Made by a program: the position numbers and the translations under genes. A stretch of DNA of 64,000 nt from Limnohabitans sp. Rim8 (GTDB lineage: Bacteria > Pseudomonadota > Gammaproteobacteria > Burkholderiales > Burkholderiaceae_C), in NCBI GenBank assembly GCA_945897795.1, contig CAMDFT010000004.1, positions 18,538 through 82,537 of the forward strand. The letters run 5' to 3'. Within the stretch, counting starts at the first letter, position 1, and every line of letters begins with the position of its first letter. A model generated the notes under the pieces. The model did not search any database and was not told the origin of the DNA. It was given only the letters and a program-made list of their open reading frames with translations. Shown piece after piece: positions 8,633-19,143 of this stretch.

Positions 8633-11600
8633 ATGAAACGGATGCTGATCAACGCCACGCAAGCTGAAGAGCGCCGCCTGGCCATCGTCGATGGACAAAA
8701 ACTCCTCGACTACGAAATCGAAATTGAAGGTCGTGAACAGCGCAAGGGCAACATCTACCAAGCGGTGGTGACCCGGGTCGAGCCTTCGCTCGAAGCCTGC
8801 TTCGTGGACTACGGCGAAGACCGTCACGGCTTTTTGCCGTTCAAGGAAATCTCACGCCAATACTTTGCTGAAGGCGTGTCCGTCAGCCAAGCCCGCATCC
8901 AGGATGTCATCAAAGAAGGCCAGTCCCTCTTGGTGCAGGTCGAAAAAGAAGAGCGTGGCAACAAAGGCGCAGCGCTCACCACTTTCGTCAGCTTGGCGGG
9001 TCGCTACGTGGTGCTCATGCCCAACAACCCACGCGGTGGCGGTGTCAGTCGCCGCATCGAAGGTGATGACCGCGCCGAACTCAAAGAGGCGATGGACCAG
9101 TTGGAATACCCCAAGGGCATGTCCATCATCGCCCGCACGGCAGGCATCGGCCGCTCAGCGCCCGAGCTGCAGTGGGACCTGAACTACCTGCTCAAGCTGT
9201 GGACTGCGATTGACGGCGCCGCTCAGGGCAAAGGCGCTTTCCTGATTTACCAGGAATCCTCGCTGGTCATCCGCGCGATTCGTGACTATTTCAACAACGA
9301 CATCGGCGACATCCTGATCGACACCGACGACATCTACGACCAGGCTCAGCAGTTCATGAGCCACGTCATGCCCGAGTTCGCGTCACGCGTGAAGCGCTAC
9401 CGCGACGACGCGCCACTCTTCAGCCGCTTTCAGATCGAGCATCAGATCGAATCGGCCTATGCCCGCACTGTGCAGCTGCCGTCTGGCGGCGCCATCGTGA
9501 TCGACCACACCGAGGCCTTGGTGTCGGTGGACGTGAACTCGGCCCGCGCCATCAAAGGCGGCGACATCGAAGAAACCGCCACCCGCACCAACCTGGAAGC
9601 CGCTGACGAAGTGGCCCGCCAGATGCGCCTGCGCGATTTGGGCGGTCTGATCGTGATCGATTTCATCGACATGGACGAGAGCAAAAACCGCCGTGACGTG
9701 GAAAACCGCCTGCGCGACGCCCTGCGCCAGGACCGCGCCCGCGTGCAGTTCGGCTCCATCAGCAAATTCGGCCTGCTGGAAATGAGCCGTCAGCGCCTGA
9801 AGCCCGCTTTGAGCGAAGGTGCCTCGATCCCTTGCCCACGTTGCGGCGGCGCTGGCCACATCCGCGACACCGAAAGCTCGGCGCTGCAAATTTTGCGCAT
9901 CATCCAGGAAGAGTCCATGAAGGACAACAGCGCCGCCGTGCACGCCCAAGTGCCCGTCGAAGTCGCTTCTTTCCTGCTCAACGAAAAGCGCTCCGAAATC
10001 GCCAAGATCGAATTGCAGCAACGCATCAATGTGCTGCTGGTGCCCAACAAATCGCTGGAAACGCCGCACTACAAGCTCGAGCGTTTGAAGCACGACGACC
10101 CGCGCCTGGACCGCATCGAAGCCAGCTACAAGATGGCCGAAGAGATCGAAGACGCGACCACCGTGACGCGCCGATCGCAAGAGCCCACCAACAAGCAAAC
10201 ACCGGTCATCAAAGGTGTGCTGCCCGATGCACCCGCGCCGATCGCCCCCGCCAAGCCCGAAGCCCCCGTGGCTGCGGCCAAGCCGGTGGCCAAAGCCGCT
10301 GCAGTAGCCCCAGCGCCAGCACCGGCAGCCGCCGCTTCTGGCGGCTTCTTTGGCTGGTTGAAAAACCTGTTCGGCGGCGCTGCAACCGAGCCCGTGGCCG
10401 CACCAGCAGTCAAGCAAGACGAAAAAGCCCGCGAAGGCCGCCGTGACGGCGAGCGCCGTGAAGGTGGTCGCGAATCAGGCCGTGATGGCCGCCGAGGTGG
10501 TCGCGATGGCCGCCGTGGCGAGCGCAGCGAAGGCTCGGCTGGCGAAGTCCGCGCTCCACGCGAGGGTGGACGCCGTGGTGAAGGCCGAATCGAAGGCCGC
10601 GAAGGCGAAGCCCGTCCCCCACGCGCTGAACGCGGTGAGCGCTCAGAGCGTGGTGAGCGCGGTGAGCGCAGCGAGCGTCCAAACGGTGATCGCCCTGCCC
10701 GTGAAGGCCGTCGCGATGGCCGCTCGAGCCCACGCGGTGACAACTTGGCTGAAGGACAGCGCACCGACAGCCTGAGCGAAGGCCGCAGCGATGCCCAGCC
10801 CGAATTGAATGCCGAAGGCAGCGAAGTGCGCACAGAGCGCGCCCCACGCGAAGGCCGTGACGGTCGCCGCGAACGGGGTGATCGCGGGGGTGATCGCGGG
10901 GGTGAACGCGCAGGTGAAGGCCGCCGTGAGCGTGGCGAGCGCTCTGAGCGCCGCCCGAGCGATGCCACCGATGCCAACACGACTGAACCAGCTTTGGGCG
11001 TAGACGAGACGGCCGACAGCAACGCCTCAGCCGAAGGCTCCAGCGCAAACAGTGAGCGCCGCGAACGCCGCTCGCGTGACCGCTACGGCCGTGACCGCCG
11101 CGAACGCGCTGGCGAAACACGTCAAGACACCGCAGGCGAGCAAGCCTCAGCTGAAGACACCGCCGAGCCCAGCCGCGCAAACGCCGAAGCCCCAGTAGAT
11201 GACCGCCCTGCCCCGCGCTCTTATTTCGAGCGTGCCCAGCAAGCTGCCGCCACATCAGCTCCAGCCTCATCGGCAGCCGCACCTCAAGCCAGTCAGGAAA
11301 CTGAAACTGAAGCTGCGGCCGTTACGCAAGTAGCCACCGTGGTTGAAGCCGCGGCGGCGCCGGTGGTTGAGGCCCTCAGCACTGAACCAGCGCAAGCCCC
11401 AGCAGCACCCGTGGCCGCTGCGCCAGCGCCTGCCGTAGCCCCTGTGGCCACAGCCAGCACAGCGCAGACCGCCAGCACGCCTCCAACCGAAGCAGCCAGC
11501 ACGACCTTGCCTGCCGTGGCCAGCTACACGCTGCCCCTGGACAGTCTGCAGCAAGTCGCTCAAAACTCGGGGCTGGTGTGGGTGAACTCGGACAGCGGCA

Positions 11601-11749
11601 AAGTTGCCGCTGTGCAAGCCGCCATCGCGGCCGAGCCAGCAGCCCTGCGCGTGCCACGCGAGCGTCCACCTGCCGTGGTGGTGGACGAAGGCCCGCTGGT
11701 GTTGGTCGAAACCCGCAAAGACCTGAACTCACTCAAGGTGCCGTTCTGA
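8633..11749 (+). CDS. rne: Ribonuclease E
   Basis: RNase E is the essential endonuclease for mRNA decay and rRNA/tRNA processing and the scaffold of the degradosome. The S1 domain lies near residues 37-120. The catalytic Asp residues are Asp300 (SVDVNSA) and Asp343 (VIDFIDM). The zinc-link CPRCGGAG has Cys401 and Cys404. The catalytic half ends near residue 510. The remaining ~500 residues are low complexity: an Ala/Pro/Lys linker, a short [11 protein letters not shown] amphipathic stretch that may bind membrane, a long Arg/Glu/Gly-rich region with [20 protein letters not shown]-like repeats, then an Ala-rich stretch. A conserved cap ends in [20 protein letters not shown] follows AGAAGGA. Confidence 0.97.
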   Translation: MKRMLINATQAEERRLAIVDGQKLLDYEIEIEGREQRKGNIYQAVVTRVEPSLEACFVDYGEDRHGFLPFKEISRQYFAEGVSVSQARIQDVIKEGQSLLVQVEKEERGNKGAALTTFVSLAGRYVVLMPNNPRGGGVSRRIEGDDRAELKEAMDQLEYPKGMSIIARTAGIGRSAPELQWDLNYLLKLWTAIDGAAQGKGAFLIYQESSLVIRAIRDYFNNDIGDILIDTDDIYDQAQQFMSHVMPEFASRVKRYRDDAPLFSRFQIEHQIESAYARTVQLPSGGAIVIDHTEALVSVDVNSARAIKGGDIEETATRTNLEAADEVARQMRLRDLGGLIVIDFIDMDESKNRRDVENRLRDALRQDRARVQFGSISKFGLLEMSRQRLKPALSEGASIPCPRCGGAGHIRDTESSALQILRIIQEESMKDNSAAVHAQVPVEVASFLLNEKRSEIAKIELQQRINVLLVPNKSLETPHYKLERLKHDDPRLDRIEASYKMAEEIEDATTVTRRSQEPTNKQTPVIKGVLPDAPAPIAPAKPEAPVAAAKPVAKAAAVAPAPAPAAAASGGFFGWLKNLFGGAATEPVAAPAVKQDEKAREGRRDGERREGGRESGRDGRRGGRDGRRGERSEGSAGEVRAPREGGRRGEGRIEGREGEARPPRAERGERSERGERGERSERPNGDRPAREGRRDGRSSPRGDNLAEGQRTDSLSEGRSDAQPELNAEGSEVRTERAPREGRDGRRERGDRGGDRGGERAGEGRRERGERSERRPSDATDANTTEPALGVDETADSNASAEGSSANSERRERRSRDRYGRDRRERAGETRQDTAGEQASAEDTAEPSRANAEAPVDDRPAPRSYFERAQQAAATSAPASSAAAPQASQETETEAAAVTQVATVVEAAAAPVVEALSTEPAQAPAAPVAAAPAPAVAPVATASTAQTASTPPTEAASTTLPAVASYTLPLDSLQQVAQNSGLVWVNSDSGKVAAVQAAIAAEPAALRVPRERPPAVVVDEGPLVLVETRKDLNSLKVPF

Positions 11750-11777
11750 TTTGCACCCAACGCGCGAAAGCGCCATG

Positions 11778-11807
11778 AAAAAACCGGGCTCAGGCCCGGT
11801 TTTTTTC
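11778..11807 (+). terminator. Intrinsic terminator after rne
   Basis: A perfect 8-bp stem (AACCGGGC/GCCCGGTT, TCAG loop) is followed by seven T on the plus strand and preceded by A residues on the other side. It lies 30 nt after the rne stop and 15 nt before the hemY stop, so it can serve both converging transcripts. Confidence 0.93.
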
Positions 11808-11821
11808 TGCCTGTTCGCGCT

Positions 11822-13117
11822 TCAGTCCCTTGACACCCTCGCGGCGGCCTTCCAGGCAGCGGCCGCCTCCACCGGATCCTGGCGCTGCTCGGCCAATTCG
11901 GCCAAGGCGATCCAGGCTTTGCGCTGAAGCATCGGAGTTTGCAAGTTTTTAACAGCCTGACTCAACAGGCTTTGGGCCTTGCCCCACAGGCGCTGGCGCA
12001 GGCACAGCATGCCAGCCAGGTATTGCAAATGAGCGGCCCGCGGCCGCGACTGCTGAGCGCTTTCCATCCGAGACAACCAGACAAAGGCATCCTCGGCTTC
12101 CAGATCGGGCAAGCAAGCCTCCAAGGCCTGCACCACGCGAAGCAGCTGCGCATCAGACCAAGTCTGGGGGGTGGCTTGCATGGGAATCCACAGGTCTTGC
12201 AGCCAAATTCGGGCCGTAGCGGCAGCGCCGCCGAGCTGCAACCAACGCATGACCGCCTCGGCCGCAACCAGAGGCATCAACCTTTGACCAGGGGTCAGGC
12301 CCTTCCAGACGCGCAGCAAGGCATCGGCATCATGTGTCTGGGACAACAATTCCAAAATGAGGCGGGTCACCAGACTTTCGGCGGCCTCCGAAGAAAACGC
12401 ACGGTGCTTGGCCAGCAAACTGGCGGTTTCAAGGGCCTGCGCTGTCTGACCGGCCAATCGTGCCGCCTTGAGCTGCAGCCGCATGGCCGCCATGCGCCGA
12501 CCCACAGCGGGGGGCAAGGCATGGAGTCGCTCCAGACTGGCCTTGGCATCGCGGTCGTCGAGCGACCACCTGGCAGCGCGCAGCTGCACGCCCTCCAGCA
12601 AAGTTTGGCGCTCGGCCCCAGCGCTCGCTTGCACCTGAGCCAGGGCTTGGTCCAGGTGCTGTTGCCTTTGGGCCCTGTCCTGCAAAGCGTGGCTGGCTTC
12701 AGCGGCCATGATGTGGGCCACAGCTCGCAAAGACACCGCATGGTCCAGCACCACACCGGAGGCCTGTAACAATGTTTCTTTGGAAAGTGTCTGCTCGGCG
12801 GCCTTGCGTGCCCGCAAGTAGCGACCCGCCATCAAATGGCCCATCGAATCGAGCAAAGCCGCATGGCTGGCCCGCTCTTTTTGCTGCAGCCGCCAGCGTT
12901 GCGCGCGTTTAGGCAAAGCCAAAAAGGCTTCAAGTGCACGTTGCGCCAAGACCACCAACAGCACCACTGACAAGACGACCAGGAAAGCAAGGTTCAGTGA
13001 AACGTCTATCCGATTCGGAAACAAAAACAAGGTCACCGTTCCCTGGTTGTTCCCCGCCAACCAGGCCCCTGCAGCCGCCAAGGCAAACAAGGTAATCAGC
13101 CACAAGGCAGCGCGCAT
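11822..13117 (-). CDS. hemY: HemY, TPR-containing heme-biosynthesis-associated membrane protein
   Basis: HemY is an inner-membrane protein encoded with hemCDX whose exact role is unresolved. It is distinct from the Bacillus protoporphyrinogen oxidase of the same name. Two transmembrane helices sit at the N-terminus (LWLITLFALAAAGAWLAG and LAFLVVLSVVLLVVLAQ). They are followed by ~350 residues of Ala/Leu-rich helical repeats of TPR character. At 431 residues it is a usual length. It starts 5 nt after the hemX stop, so it is in the same operon. Confidence 0.92.
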   Translation of the reverse strand: MRAALWLITLFALAAAGAWLAGNNQGTVTLFLFPNRIDVSLNLAFLVVLSVVLLVVLAQRALEAFLALPKRAQRWRLQQKERASHAALLDSMGHLMAGRYLRARKAAEQTLSKETLLQASGVVLDHAVSLRAVAHIMAAEASHALQDRAQRQQHLDQALAQVQASAGAERQTLLEGVQLRAARWSLDDRDAKASLERLHALPPAVGRRMAAMRLQLKAARLAGQTAQALETASLLAKHRAFSSEAAESLVTRLILELLSQTHDADALLRVWKGLTPGQRLMPLVAAEAVMRWLQLGGAAATARIWLQDLWIPMQATPQTWSDAQLLRVVQALEACLPDLEAEDAFVWLSRMESAQQSRPRAAHLQYLAGMLCLRQRLWGKAQSLLSQAVKNLQTPMLQRKAWIALAELAEQRQDPVEAAAAWKAAARVSRD

Positions 13118-13122
13118 CGGGT

Positions 13123-14190
13123 TTACCTTCCTGCCGCAGCGGTGTTCAGCGCTGTCAGCGAAGCTTCGATGCGCGGCAACTCGGCCGTGCGCACCTGCTC
13201 GCTGGTTTGCTCCAGCAACTGCAGCAACTGAGTGGTTCGCCGCGATTGGGGCTCAGCGTAGCGACGCACCAGCACGGCAGCGGCCCCCAAGTCATTGCGC
13301 ACGCCCTCTTTTTGCCGCGCCAGCAAGCCCAAGCGGGCATTGAGCAATTTGAGTTTGAGGTTTTCACGCAAGAAAAAAGCCTGATCGGGCGAGAGCAAAG
13401 CCGCCTCGGGCGCCTCAATACTGCTGACCCGCACCAAACCCTTGATCTGGTCGCCCATTCGGGTCAGGATGGACATCCACCAGGTGGGCGGCGTTTGCGC
13501 ACCCATGACTTCGTCCTGCTGGCGGATCTGGCTTTGCGAGGCACGCGCGGTGTTGGCCAGTGTCAAACCCTCCACCAAGGCGACCCCATCGTCGAGTTTG
13601 ACCATCAAACCGGGTATGTCAAAGGCGGGCAGGTTTTTCAGGCGCTCCAGGTCATTTTCCAGGGCCCGCGATACGGGCATCAGGCGCGGCTGGGCAGCAC
13701 GCTGCACCCTTTTTTGGGCCGACTGCAAGGCCGCCAACAAAGGCTCGGTACTGCCCGTCATCTGGGCTTGCTGTTGCGCAATGCGCAGGGCAGACTCGAT
13801 GTCCACCACCAAGGTTTCATCGCGCGAGCGCGACAGGCTTTGCATCAAATCTTCCAATTGGGTGCGCTGCAAAGCCACCTCGGACAGGCGAGCTTCCATG
13901 AGCGAAACGCGGGCGGTGCTGTCTTGAACGGTTTCCTGCGCCTGTTTTGCCCAGGTTTTGGCCTCCATTGCCTGCAAACCCGTGTCGGCGCTTTGGCGGG
14001 CCAGTTGTTCCTGGATGCGCGAGAGCTTTTGCCACATCAGCACCGACACTGCCAAGGCGATCACCGCCACTGCCCCCAACACAGCCACAAGCCAGCGGGA
14101 GGGTTGAGCAGTCAGCACGGCCTTGGCCGATTCGGGCGCAGGCACAGCCTTGGGTTGGCCGTCGATCACAGCGTCAGTTGGGGTGGTCAT
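13123..14190 (-). CDS. hemX: HemX-like membrane protein
   Basis: HemX proteins resemble uroporphyrinogen-III methyltransferase only in annotation history; no methylase motif is present. The 355-residue protein has a short cytoplasmic tail, one transmembrane helix at about residues 33-53 (WLVAVLGAVAVIALAVSVLMW), then a long coiled-coil-prone region (residues ~55-130) and a helical periplasmic domain. The start overlaps the hemD stop in an ATGA junction. Its position between hemD and hemY suggests a scaffold role in early tetrapyrrole synthesis, which is inference. Confidence 0.92.
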   Translation of the reverse strand: MTTPTDAVIDGQPKAVPAPESAKAVLTAQPSRWLVAVLGAVAVIALAVSVLMWQKLSRIQEQLARQSADTGLQAMEAKTWAKQAQETVQDSTARVSLMEARLSEVALQRTQLEDLMQSLSRSRDETLVVDIESALRIAQQQAQMTGSTEPLLAALQSAQKRVQRAAQPRLMPVSRALENDLERLKNLPAFDIPGLMVKLDDGVALVEGLTLANTARASQSQIRQQDEVMGAQTPPTWWMSILTRMGDQIKGLVRVSSIEAPEAALLSPDQAFFLRENLKLKLLNARLGLLARQKEGVRNDLGAAAVLVRRYAEPQSRRTTQLLQLLEQTSEQVRTAELPRIEASLTALNTAAAGR

Positions 14191-15017
14191 GTGAGCGATT
14201 TTATCGACTGCGCTTGTGCGTCAACGCCTGCAGGCACCAGATCCACCCGCCCCCAGCCCGTTTGCCGCAGCCGCTGGGCAATGCGCGGGTGCGTGGCCAA
14301 GGCCCAGGCCTGTGCCAAAGGCAGGCTTGGGCAGACCTGCAAGAGGTGCTGCGCCGCCTCGGAACTGCTGAACAGCCAAGCACTGCCATCGCCCACGGCC
14401 TGCCGCGCCAAATTTTGTTGCACAGGGGTCAACACGGGGGCGTGACGCACATAGGCCATGGCTTGCAAAACCTGCAGGCCCGCGTTTTCAAGTTGCAGCG
14501 CCAGCCAATCTCGTCCGGCAAGTTGCCCCCGGGCATCGGCGCCGCGCACGATCAACACCGAAGGCTTGGACGGGGCCAATGCGCAGGCCACCGCCACCTG
14601 CACCCGCTGCGCCACCAAGGCCCATAGGGCTTCCGAATCGAACTGGGGTGCGTCTTCATGGGGCGAATCGATCAGGCCTTCAGACCAACCCGCTGCCAGC
14701 AAAGCAGCACGGGTGCCAGGGCCCGTCGACCAAGCACGGCAGCTGGGCAGCGGCAAGCCCGCAGGACGGGCCGCCATGAAAAAACGCACGGCATTGGCAC
14801 TGACAAACATCAGGGCCAAATGATCAGGCACCGCCTGCCAAGCCTGCACCAGCGCAGCAGGTTCGGGCAAAGTGGTAATTTCGATCAGGGGCAGGATGTC
14901 ACACACCACGCCTCGCGCCTGCAAGGCATCGGCCCAAGAACGGGCCTCAAGTACGGGCCGGGTCACGATCACCCGCCAAGGGGCAGGGGCCAAAGAACCT
15001 GAAGACGCCAACGCCAT
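14187..15017 (-). CDS. hemD: Uroporphyrinogen-III synthase
   Basis: HemD closes hydroxymethylbilane into uroporphyrinogen III with inversion of ring D. The family is poorly conserved but the two-lobed pattern is visible: N-terminal RVIVTRPVLEARSWADALQARG, a central FVSANAVRFF stretch and WLFSSSEAAQHLL near the C-terminus. The track ORF is extended by 86 non-homologous residues; the ATG at 15017 begins MALASSGSLAPAPWRVIVTR and gives 276 residues. It starts 14 nt after the hemC stop and overlaps hemX by 4 nt. Confidence 0.93.
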   Translation of the reverse strand: MALASSGSLAPAPWRVIVTRPVLEARSWADALQARGVVCDILPLIEITTLPEPAALVQAWQAVPDHLALMFVSANAVRFFMAARPAGLPLPSCRAWSTGPGTRAALLAAGWSEGLIDSPHEDAPQFDSEALWALVAQRVQVAVACALAPSKPSVLIVRGADARGQLAGRDWLALQLENAGLQVLQAMAYVRHAPVLTPVQQNLARQAVGDGSAWLFSSSEAAQHLLQVCPSLPLAQAWALATHPRIAQRLRQTGWGRVDLVPAGVDAQAQSIKSLT

Positions 15018-15031
15018 GTCAGCGCCAGACC

Positions 15032-15949
15032 TCAATGTGCGCCGCCGTCGCGCAAGGCCTGCGCCACGCTCAGGCCCAGTGCCTCGGCGGCTTGCAGGCC
15101 ATCGGTACTGGCTTTCGCATCGGCCGTGACCAAGGTGGTCGCACCTTCCGGGTCGCCCCAGGCCGCTTGCAGCTTGAGCACACCACCCTCGATGGTGGCG
15201 TGCGCCGCCAAAGGCATGGAGCAGCTGCCGCCCATGGCGCGGCTCACTGCCCGCTCGGCCGCCACGCGCCGCCACGAGGGCGCATCGGCCAGCGGCGCCA
15301 GCAGGGCGCGCAAATCGGCCCGGTCACTGCGAATTTCAATGCCCAATGCGCCCTGGCCTGCGGCGGGCAGCATTTGGTCGGTTTCAAAAATGTGGCGAAT
15401 CCGCTCGCTCATCTCCAGACGCTTGAGGCCTGCAGCCGCCAGCACAATGCCCGCGTACTGGCCATCGTCGAGTTTGCGCAGGCGCGTGTCCAGGTTGCCG
15501 CGCAGGGGCTCGATCTTCAAATCGGGTCGCAAGGCCCGCAGCAGAACGGTGCGGCGCAGGCTCGACGTGCCCACCACAGCGCCCTGGGGCAAATCTTCCA
15601 GGCGGGCGTATTGCGGCGAAACCCAAGCATCACGAGGGTCTTCGCGTTCCATCACGCAGGCCAGCTCAAAGCCCTCGGGCATGTCCATGGGCACGTCTTT
15701 GAGCGAATGCACCGCGATGTCGGCATGGCCCTCTTGCAGCGCCACTTCGAGTTCCTTGACAAACAGGCCTTTGCCACCGACCTTGGACAGGCTGCGGTCC
15801 AGAATTTGGTCGCCCTGGGTGGTCATGCCCAGCAACTTGACCGTGCAGCCCAAGCCCTCCAGCAAGGATTTGACATGTTCGGCTTGCCACAAAGCCAAAC
15901 GGCTCTCACGGGTGGCGATAACAATGGCGGGCTTGTGGGTCTCGGTCAC
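15032..15949 (-). CDS. hemC: Hydroxymethylbilane synthase (porphobilinogen deaminase)
   Basis: HemC joins four porphobilinogen units into hydroxymethylbilane. Cys243 in [11 protein letters not shown] anchors the dipyrromethane cofactor. The N-terminal [16 protein letters not shown], the HSLKDVP motif near residue 81 and [11 protein letters not shown] are classic. It is 305 residues from a GTG start with AGGAA upstream. It leads hemC-hemD-hemX-hemY and is divergent from ppc across 164 nt that hold no other gene. Confidence 0.97.
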   Translation of the reverse strand: MTETHKPAIVIATRESRLALWQAEHVKSLLEGLGCTVKLLGMTTQGDQILDRSLSKVGGKGLFVKELEVALQEGHADIAVHSLKDVPMDMPEGFELACVMEREDPRDAWVSPQYARLEDLPQGAVVGTSSLRRTVLLRALRPDLKIEPLRGNLDTRLRKLDDGQYAGIVLAAAGLKRLEMSERIRHIFETDQMLPAAGQGALGIEIRSDRADLRALLAPLADAPSWRRVAAERAVSRAMGGSCSMPLAAHATIEGGVLKLQAAWGDPEGATTLVTADAKASTDGLQAAEALGLSVAQALRDGGAH

Positions 15950-16113
15950 GGCAGGGTTCCTGAAAAAAATTTGACCCCATCAAAATGAAATCAAATGGTC
16001 ATTTTCTCTCTCCTTTCGATGCTAGCATGGCCTCAAGGTAGATTGACGCCCCTCTTCCCCCTGCTGCGCCCCCACTGCACCCGAAATTTCACATCCTCCG
16101 CCCCCAGCACACG

Positions 16114-18963
16114 ATGAAACAGACCTCGCCAGACAATGCCTTGCCCCCCGCCAAACCCGCCAGCAGCATCCGCGAAAAACGCGACAGCGAGCGGCCCCTG
16201 GTCGAAGACATCCGCTTGCTGGGCCGCATTCTGGGCGATGTGATCCGGGTGCAAGAAGGCCCCGAGGCTTATGAGCTGGTCGAGCAAATCCGCAAGCTCT
16301 CGGTGGCGTTCAGGCGCGACGCCGACCACGAAGCCGACAAGGCCCTGAAAAAGCTGCTCAAGAGCCTGCCAGGCGACCGGGCCGTGAGCGTGATCCGCGC
16401 CTTCACTTATTTCAGCCACCTGGCCAATTTGGCCGAAGACCGCCACCACATCCGCCGCCGCGCCATCCACGAACGTGCGGGCCACACCCAAGAGGGCAGC
16501 ATTGACGTGGCGCTGCAGCGCCTGCGCTGGGCGGGCATCACGCCCAAAAGCATCTCGGACATGCTGGCCACCAGCTATGTCTCGCCCGTGCTCACGGCCC
16601 ACCCCACCGAAGTGCAGCGCCAAAGCATTCTGGACGCCGAGCGCGACATCGCCCACCTGCTGACCGAACGCGACGCCATCAAGGCCCGCGCCGCTGCCGT
16701 CAATGCCGCCAAGGACGCCCTGACGCCCAAAGAACTGGCCGCCAACGAGTTGCAAATGCGCGCCCGCGTGATGCAGCTGTGGCAAACGCGTTTGCTGCGC
16801 TTCACCAAGCTGACCGTGGCCGACGAGATCGAAAACGCGCTGAGTTATTACGAAGCCACCTTTTTGCGCGAAATCCCCAAGCTCTATGCCGAGCTGGAAG
16901 CGGCTTTGCCCGGCCAGCCCATTGCCAGCTTTTTGCGCATGGGCCAGTGGATTGGCGGCGACCGCGATGGCAACCCCAACGTCACCGCGCAAACCCTGCA
17001 GCACGCCTTGACCCGCCAAAGCGATGTGGCCCTGCGCCACTACCTGACCGAAGTGCATTTTCTGGGCGGCGAACTGTCACTGTCGGCCATGCTGGTGCCC
17101 TTTGGCCCCGAGATGCTGGCCTTGGCCAAGCGCTCGCCCGACACCAACGAGCACCGCCAGGACGAACCCTATCGCCGGGCGCTCACAGGCATTTATGCCC
17201 GGCTTGCCGCCACCTTGAAAGGCCTGACAGGTGGTGAAGCCGCCCGCCACGCCGTGGCCCCGCAAAACCCCTACGCCAACGCCGAAGATTTTTTGGCCGA
17301 TTTGCGCACCATCGAAGCGTCTCTGTGCAGCCACCATGCCGAAACTGTGGCCGCCCAACGCCTGCACCCGCTGATCCGCGCCGTGGAGGTGTTTGGCTTT
17401 CACCTGGCGACGGTGGACCTGCGCCAAAGCTCCGACAAACACGAAGAAGTCGTGGCCGAACTATTGACCGCAGCCCGCGTGGAAAAAAATTACAGCCAGC
17501 TCGACGAGCACGCCAAGCAAGCGCTGCTGCTGGACCTTTTGAACGACGCGCGTCCGCTGCGCGTGCCCGGGGCCGATTACAGCGAACTCAGCTTATCGGA
17601 GCTGGCGATCTTTGAGACCGCCCAACGCATGCTGAGCGCCTTTGGCAAACAAGCCATTCGCCACTACATCATCAGCCACACCGAAACTGTGAGCGATTTG
17701 CTGGAAGTGCTGTTGCTGCAAAAAGAAGTGGGCCTGCTGCGCGGCACACTGGACGCGCAAGCGCACAACGACCTGATCGTGGTGCCCCTGTTCGAGACCA
17801 TCGAAGACCTGCGCAACGCCGCACCCATCATGCGCGACTTCTATGCCCTGCCCGGTGTGGCCGGGTTGATCCAGCGCTCGGGCGGCGAACAAGACATCAT
17901 GCTGGGCTATTCCGACAGCAACAAGGACGGCGGCATCTTCACCAGCAACTGGGAGCTGTACCGCGCCGAAATAGCCTTGGTCGAACTGTTTGACCAACTC
18001 AAGGGCAGCCACGGCATCACGCTGCGCATGTTCCACGGCCGGGGCGGTACCGTGGGCAGGGGCGGTGGGCCCAGCTACCAGGCCATCCTGGCGCAGCCCC
18101 CGGGCACCGTGCGTGGGCAAATTCGCCTGACCGAGCAAGGCGAAGTCATCGGCTCCAAATATGCCAACCCCGAAATCGGCCGCCGCAACCTCGAAACCTT
18201 GGTGGCTGCCACTTTGGAAGCCACGCTGCTGCAGCCCACCAAGCCCGCCACCCGCGCCTTTCTGGACGCAGCGGCCGAGCTGTCCGAGGCCAGCATGGGC
18301 GCCTACCGCGCCTTGGTCTACGAGACCCCCGGATTTACCGATTACTTTTTTGGGGCCACCCCGCTGAAAGAGCTGACCCAACTGAACATCGGCTCGCGCC
18401 CGGCCTCGCGCAAAGCGCTTGAAAAAATCGAAGACCTGCGCGCCATTCCCTGGGGCTTCAGCTGGGGCCAGTGCCGCCTGACCCTGCCCGGTTGGCTGGG
18501 TTTTGGCTCGGCGGTGACGGCCTTTTTGGACAAGCCCGATGCCGCCGAGCGCAAAGCCGCGCTGGCCTTGCTGCAAAAGATGTACCGCCAATGGCCGTTC
18601 TTTCGCACCCTGCTGTCAAACATGGACATGGTGCTGGCCAAGAGCGATCTGGCCCTGGCCTCAAGGTATGCCGAACTGGTGAGCGACACCCGCCTGCGCA
18701 AAAAAATCTTCACCGCCATCGAAGCCGAATGGCACCGAACGGCCGATGCGCTCACGCAAATCACCGGCGAGAAAAACCGCCTGGCCAGCAACCCGGCGCT
18801 CGACCGCTCGATTCGCCACCGCTTCCCCTACATCGACCCGCTGCACCACCTGCAGGTCGAGCTGATCCGCCGTTACCGCGCAGGCCTGGCCGACGAGCGC
18901 GTGCAGCGCGGCATTCACATCAGCATCAACGGGATCGCGGCGGGGTTGCGCAACACGGGCTGA
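16114..18963 (+). CDS. ppc: Phosphoenolpyruvate carboxylase
   Basis: Ppc carboxylates phosphoenolpyruvate to oxaloacetate to refill the citric acid cycle. It is 949 residues, within the usual bacterial range of about 880-960. Active-site motifs are present in order: His163 in [22 protein letters not shown] (about residue 597), [15 protein letters not shown], and the C-terminal end at NTG. It starts at an ATG divergent from hemC. Its last ~38 nt overlap on the opposite strand with the frame of a decayed toxin gene. Confidence 0.97.
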   Translation: MKQTSPDNALPPAKPASSIREKRDSERPLVEDIRLLGRILGDVIRVQEGPEAYELVEQIRKLSVAFRRDADHEADKALKKLLKSLPGDRAVSVIRAFTYFSHLANLAEDRHHIRRRAIHERAGHTQEGSIDVALQRLRWAGITPKSISDMLATSYVSPVLTAHPTEVQRQSILDAERDIAHLLTERDAIKARAAAVNAAKDALTPKELAANELQMRARVMQLWQTRLLRFTKLTVADEIENALSYYEATFLREIPKLYAELEAALPGQPIASFLRMGQWIGGDRDGNPNVTAQTLQHALTRQSDVALRHYLTEVHFLGGELSLSAMLVPFGPEMLALAKRSPDTNEHRQDEPYRRALTGIYARLAATLKGLTGGEAARHAVAPQNPYANAEDFLADLRTIEASLCSHHAETVAAQRLHPLIRAVEVFGFHLATVDLRQSSDKHEEVVAELLTAARVEKNYSQLDEHAKQALLLDLLNDARPLRVPGADYSELSLSELAIFETAQRMLSAFGKQAIRHYIISHTETVSDLLEVLLLQKEVGLLRGTLDAQAHNDLIVVPLFETIEDLRNAAPIMRDFYALPGVAGLIQRSGGEQDIMLGYSDSNKDGGIFTSNWELYRAEIALVELFDQLKGSHGITLRMFHGRGGTVGRGGGPSYQAILAQPPGTVRGQIRLTEQGEVIGSKYANPEIGRRNLETLVAATLEATLLQPTKPATRAFLDAAAELSEASMGAYRALVYETPGFTDYFFGATPLKELTQLNIGSRPASRKALEKIEDLRAIPWGFSWGQCRLTLPGWLGFGSAVTAFLDKPDAAERKAALALLQKMYRQWPFFRTLLSNMDMVLAKSDLALASRYAELVSDTRLRKKIFTAIEAEWHRTADALTQITGEKNRLASNPALDRSIRHRFPYIDPLHHLQVELIRRYRAGLADERVQRGIHISINGIAAGLRNTG

Positions 18964-19138
18964 AATCGCCCTGGCACAACCACACATGGGCAAAAAAATC
19001 CACAATTTCAACGTCATACGCATGCCCATGCTCAAACCGAAAACACAAACGCCAACGGTCATTGACACGGATGCTCCATTGGCCAGCCAAATCCCCGGTC
19101 AACCCCTCCAAGCGGTTGGCATGATTAACCTCAACCAT
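18926..19138 (-). pseudogene. HigB/RelE-type toxin remnant (C-terminal half)
   Basis: The minus-strand frame between ppc and hrpA encodes NRLEGLTGDLAGQWSIRVND followed by RWRLCFRF and HAYDVEIVDF. This matches the C-terminal half of HigB (killer-type) toxins, where NRLEAL-GDR-GQ-SIRIN-QWR-CF...DVEIVDYH is diagnostic from family knowledge. The N-terminal ~45 residues of a full-length (~92) toxin are missing; upstream the frame runs into hrpA. The C-terminus continues into unrelated residues antisense to ppc, and no HigA antitoxin follows. I read it as a relic; an ATG at 19138 exists but has no good ribosome binding site. Confidence 0.7.
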
Positions 19139-19143
19139 CCCCC

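Noticed and set aside
10860-10930. Tandem GGGGGTGATCGCG-like repeats in rne as a possible CRISPR or minisatellite array
   Set aside because: They are in-frame codon repeats of the Arg/Gly-rich tail, with no spacers.
10410-11282. 290-residue Arg/Leu/His-rich minus-strand ORF within rne
   Set aside because: Product of repetitive Arg/Glu codons of rne read antisense; pure low complexity.
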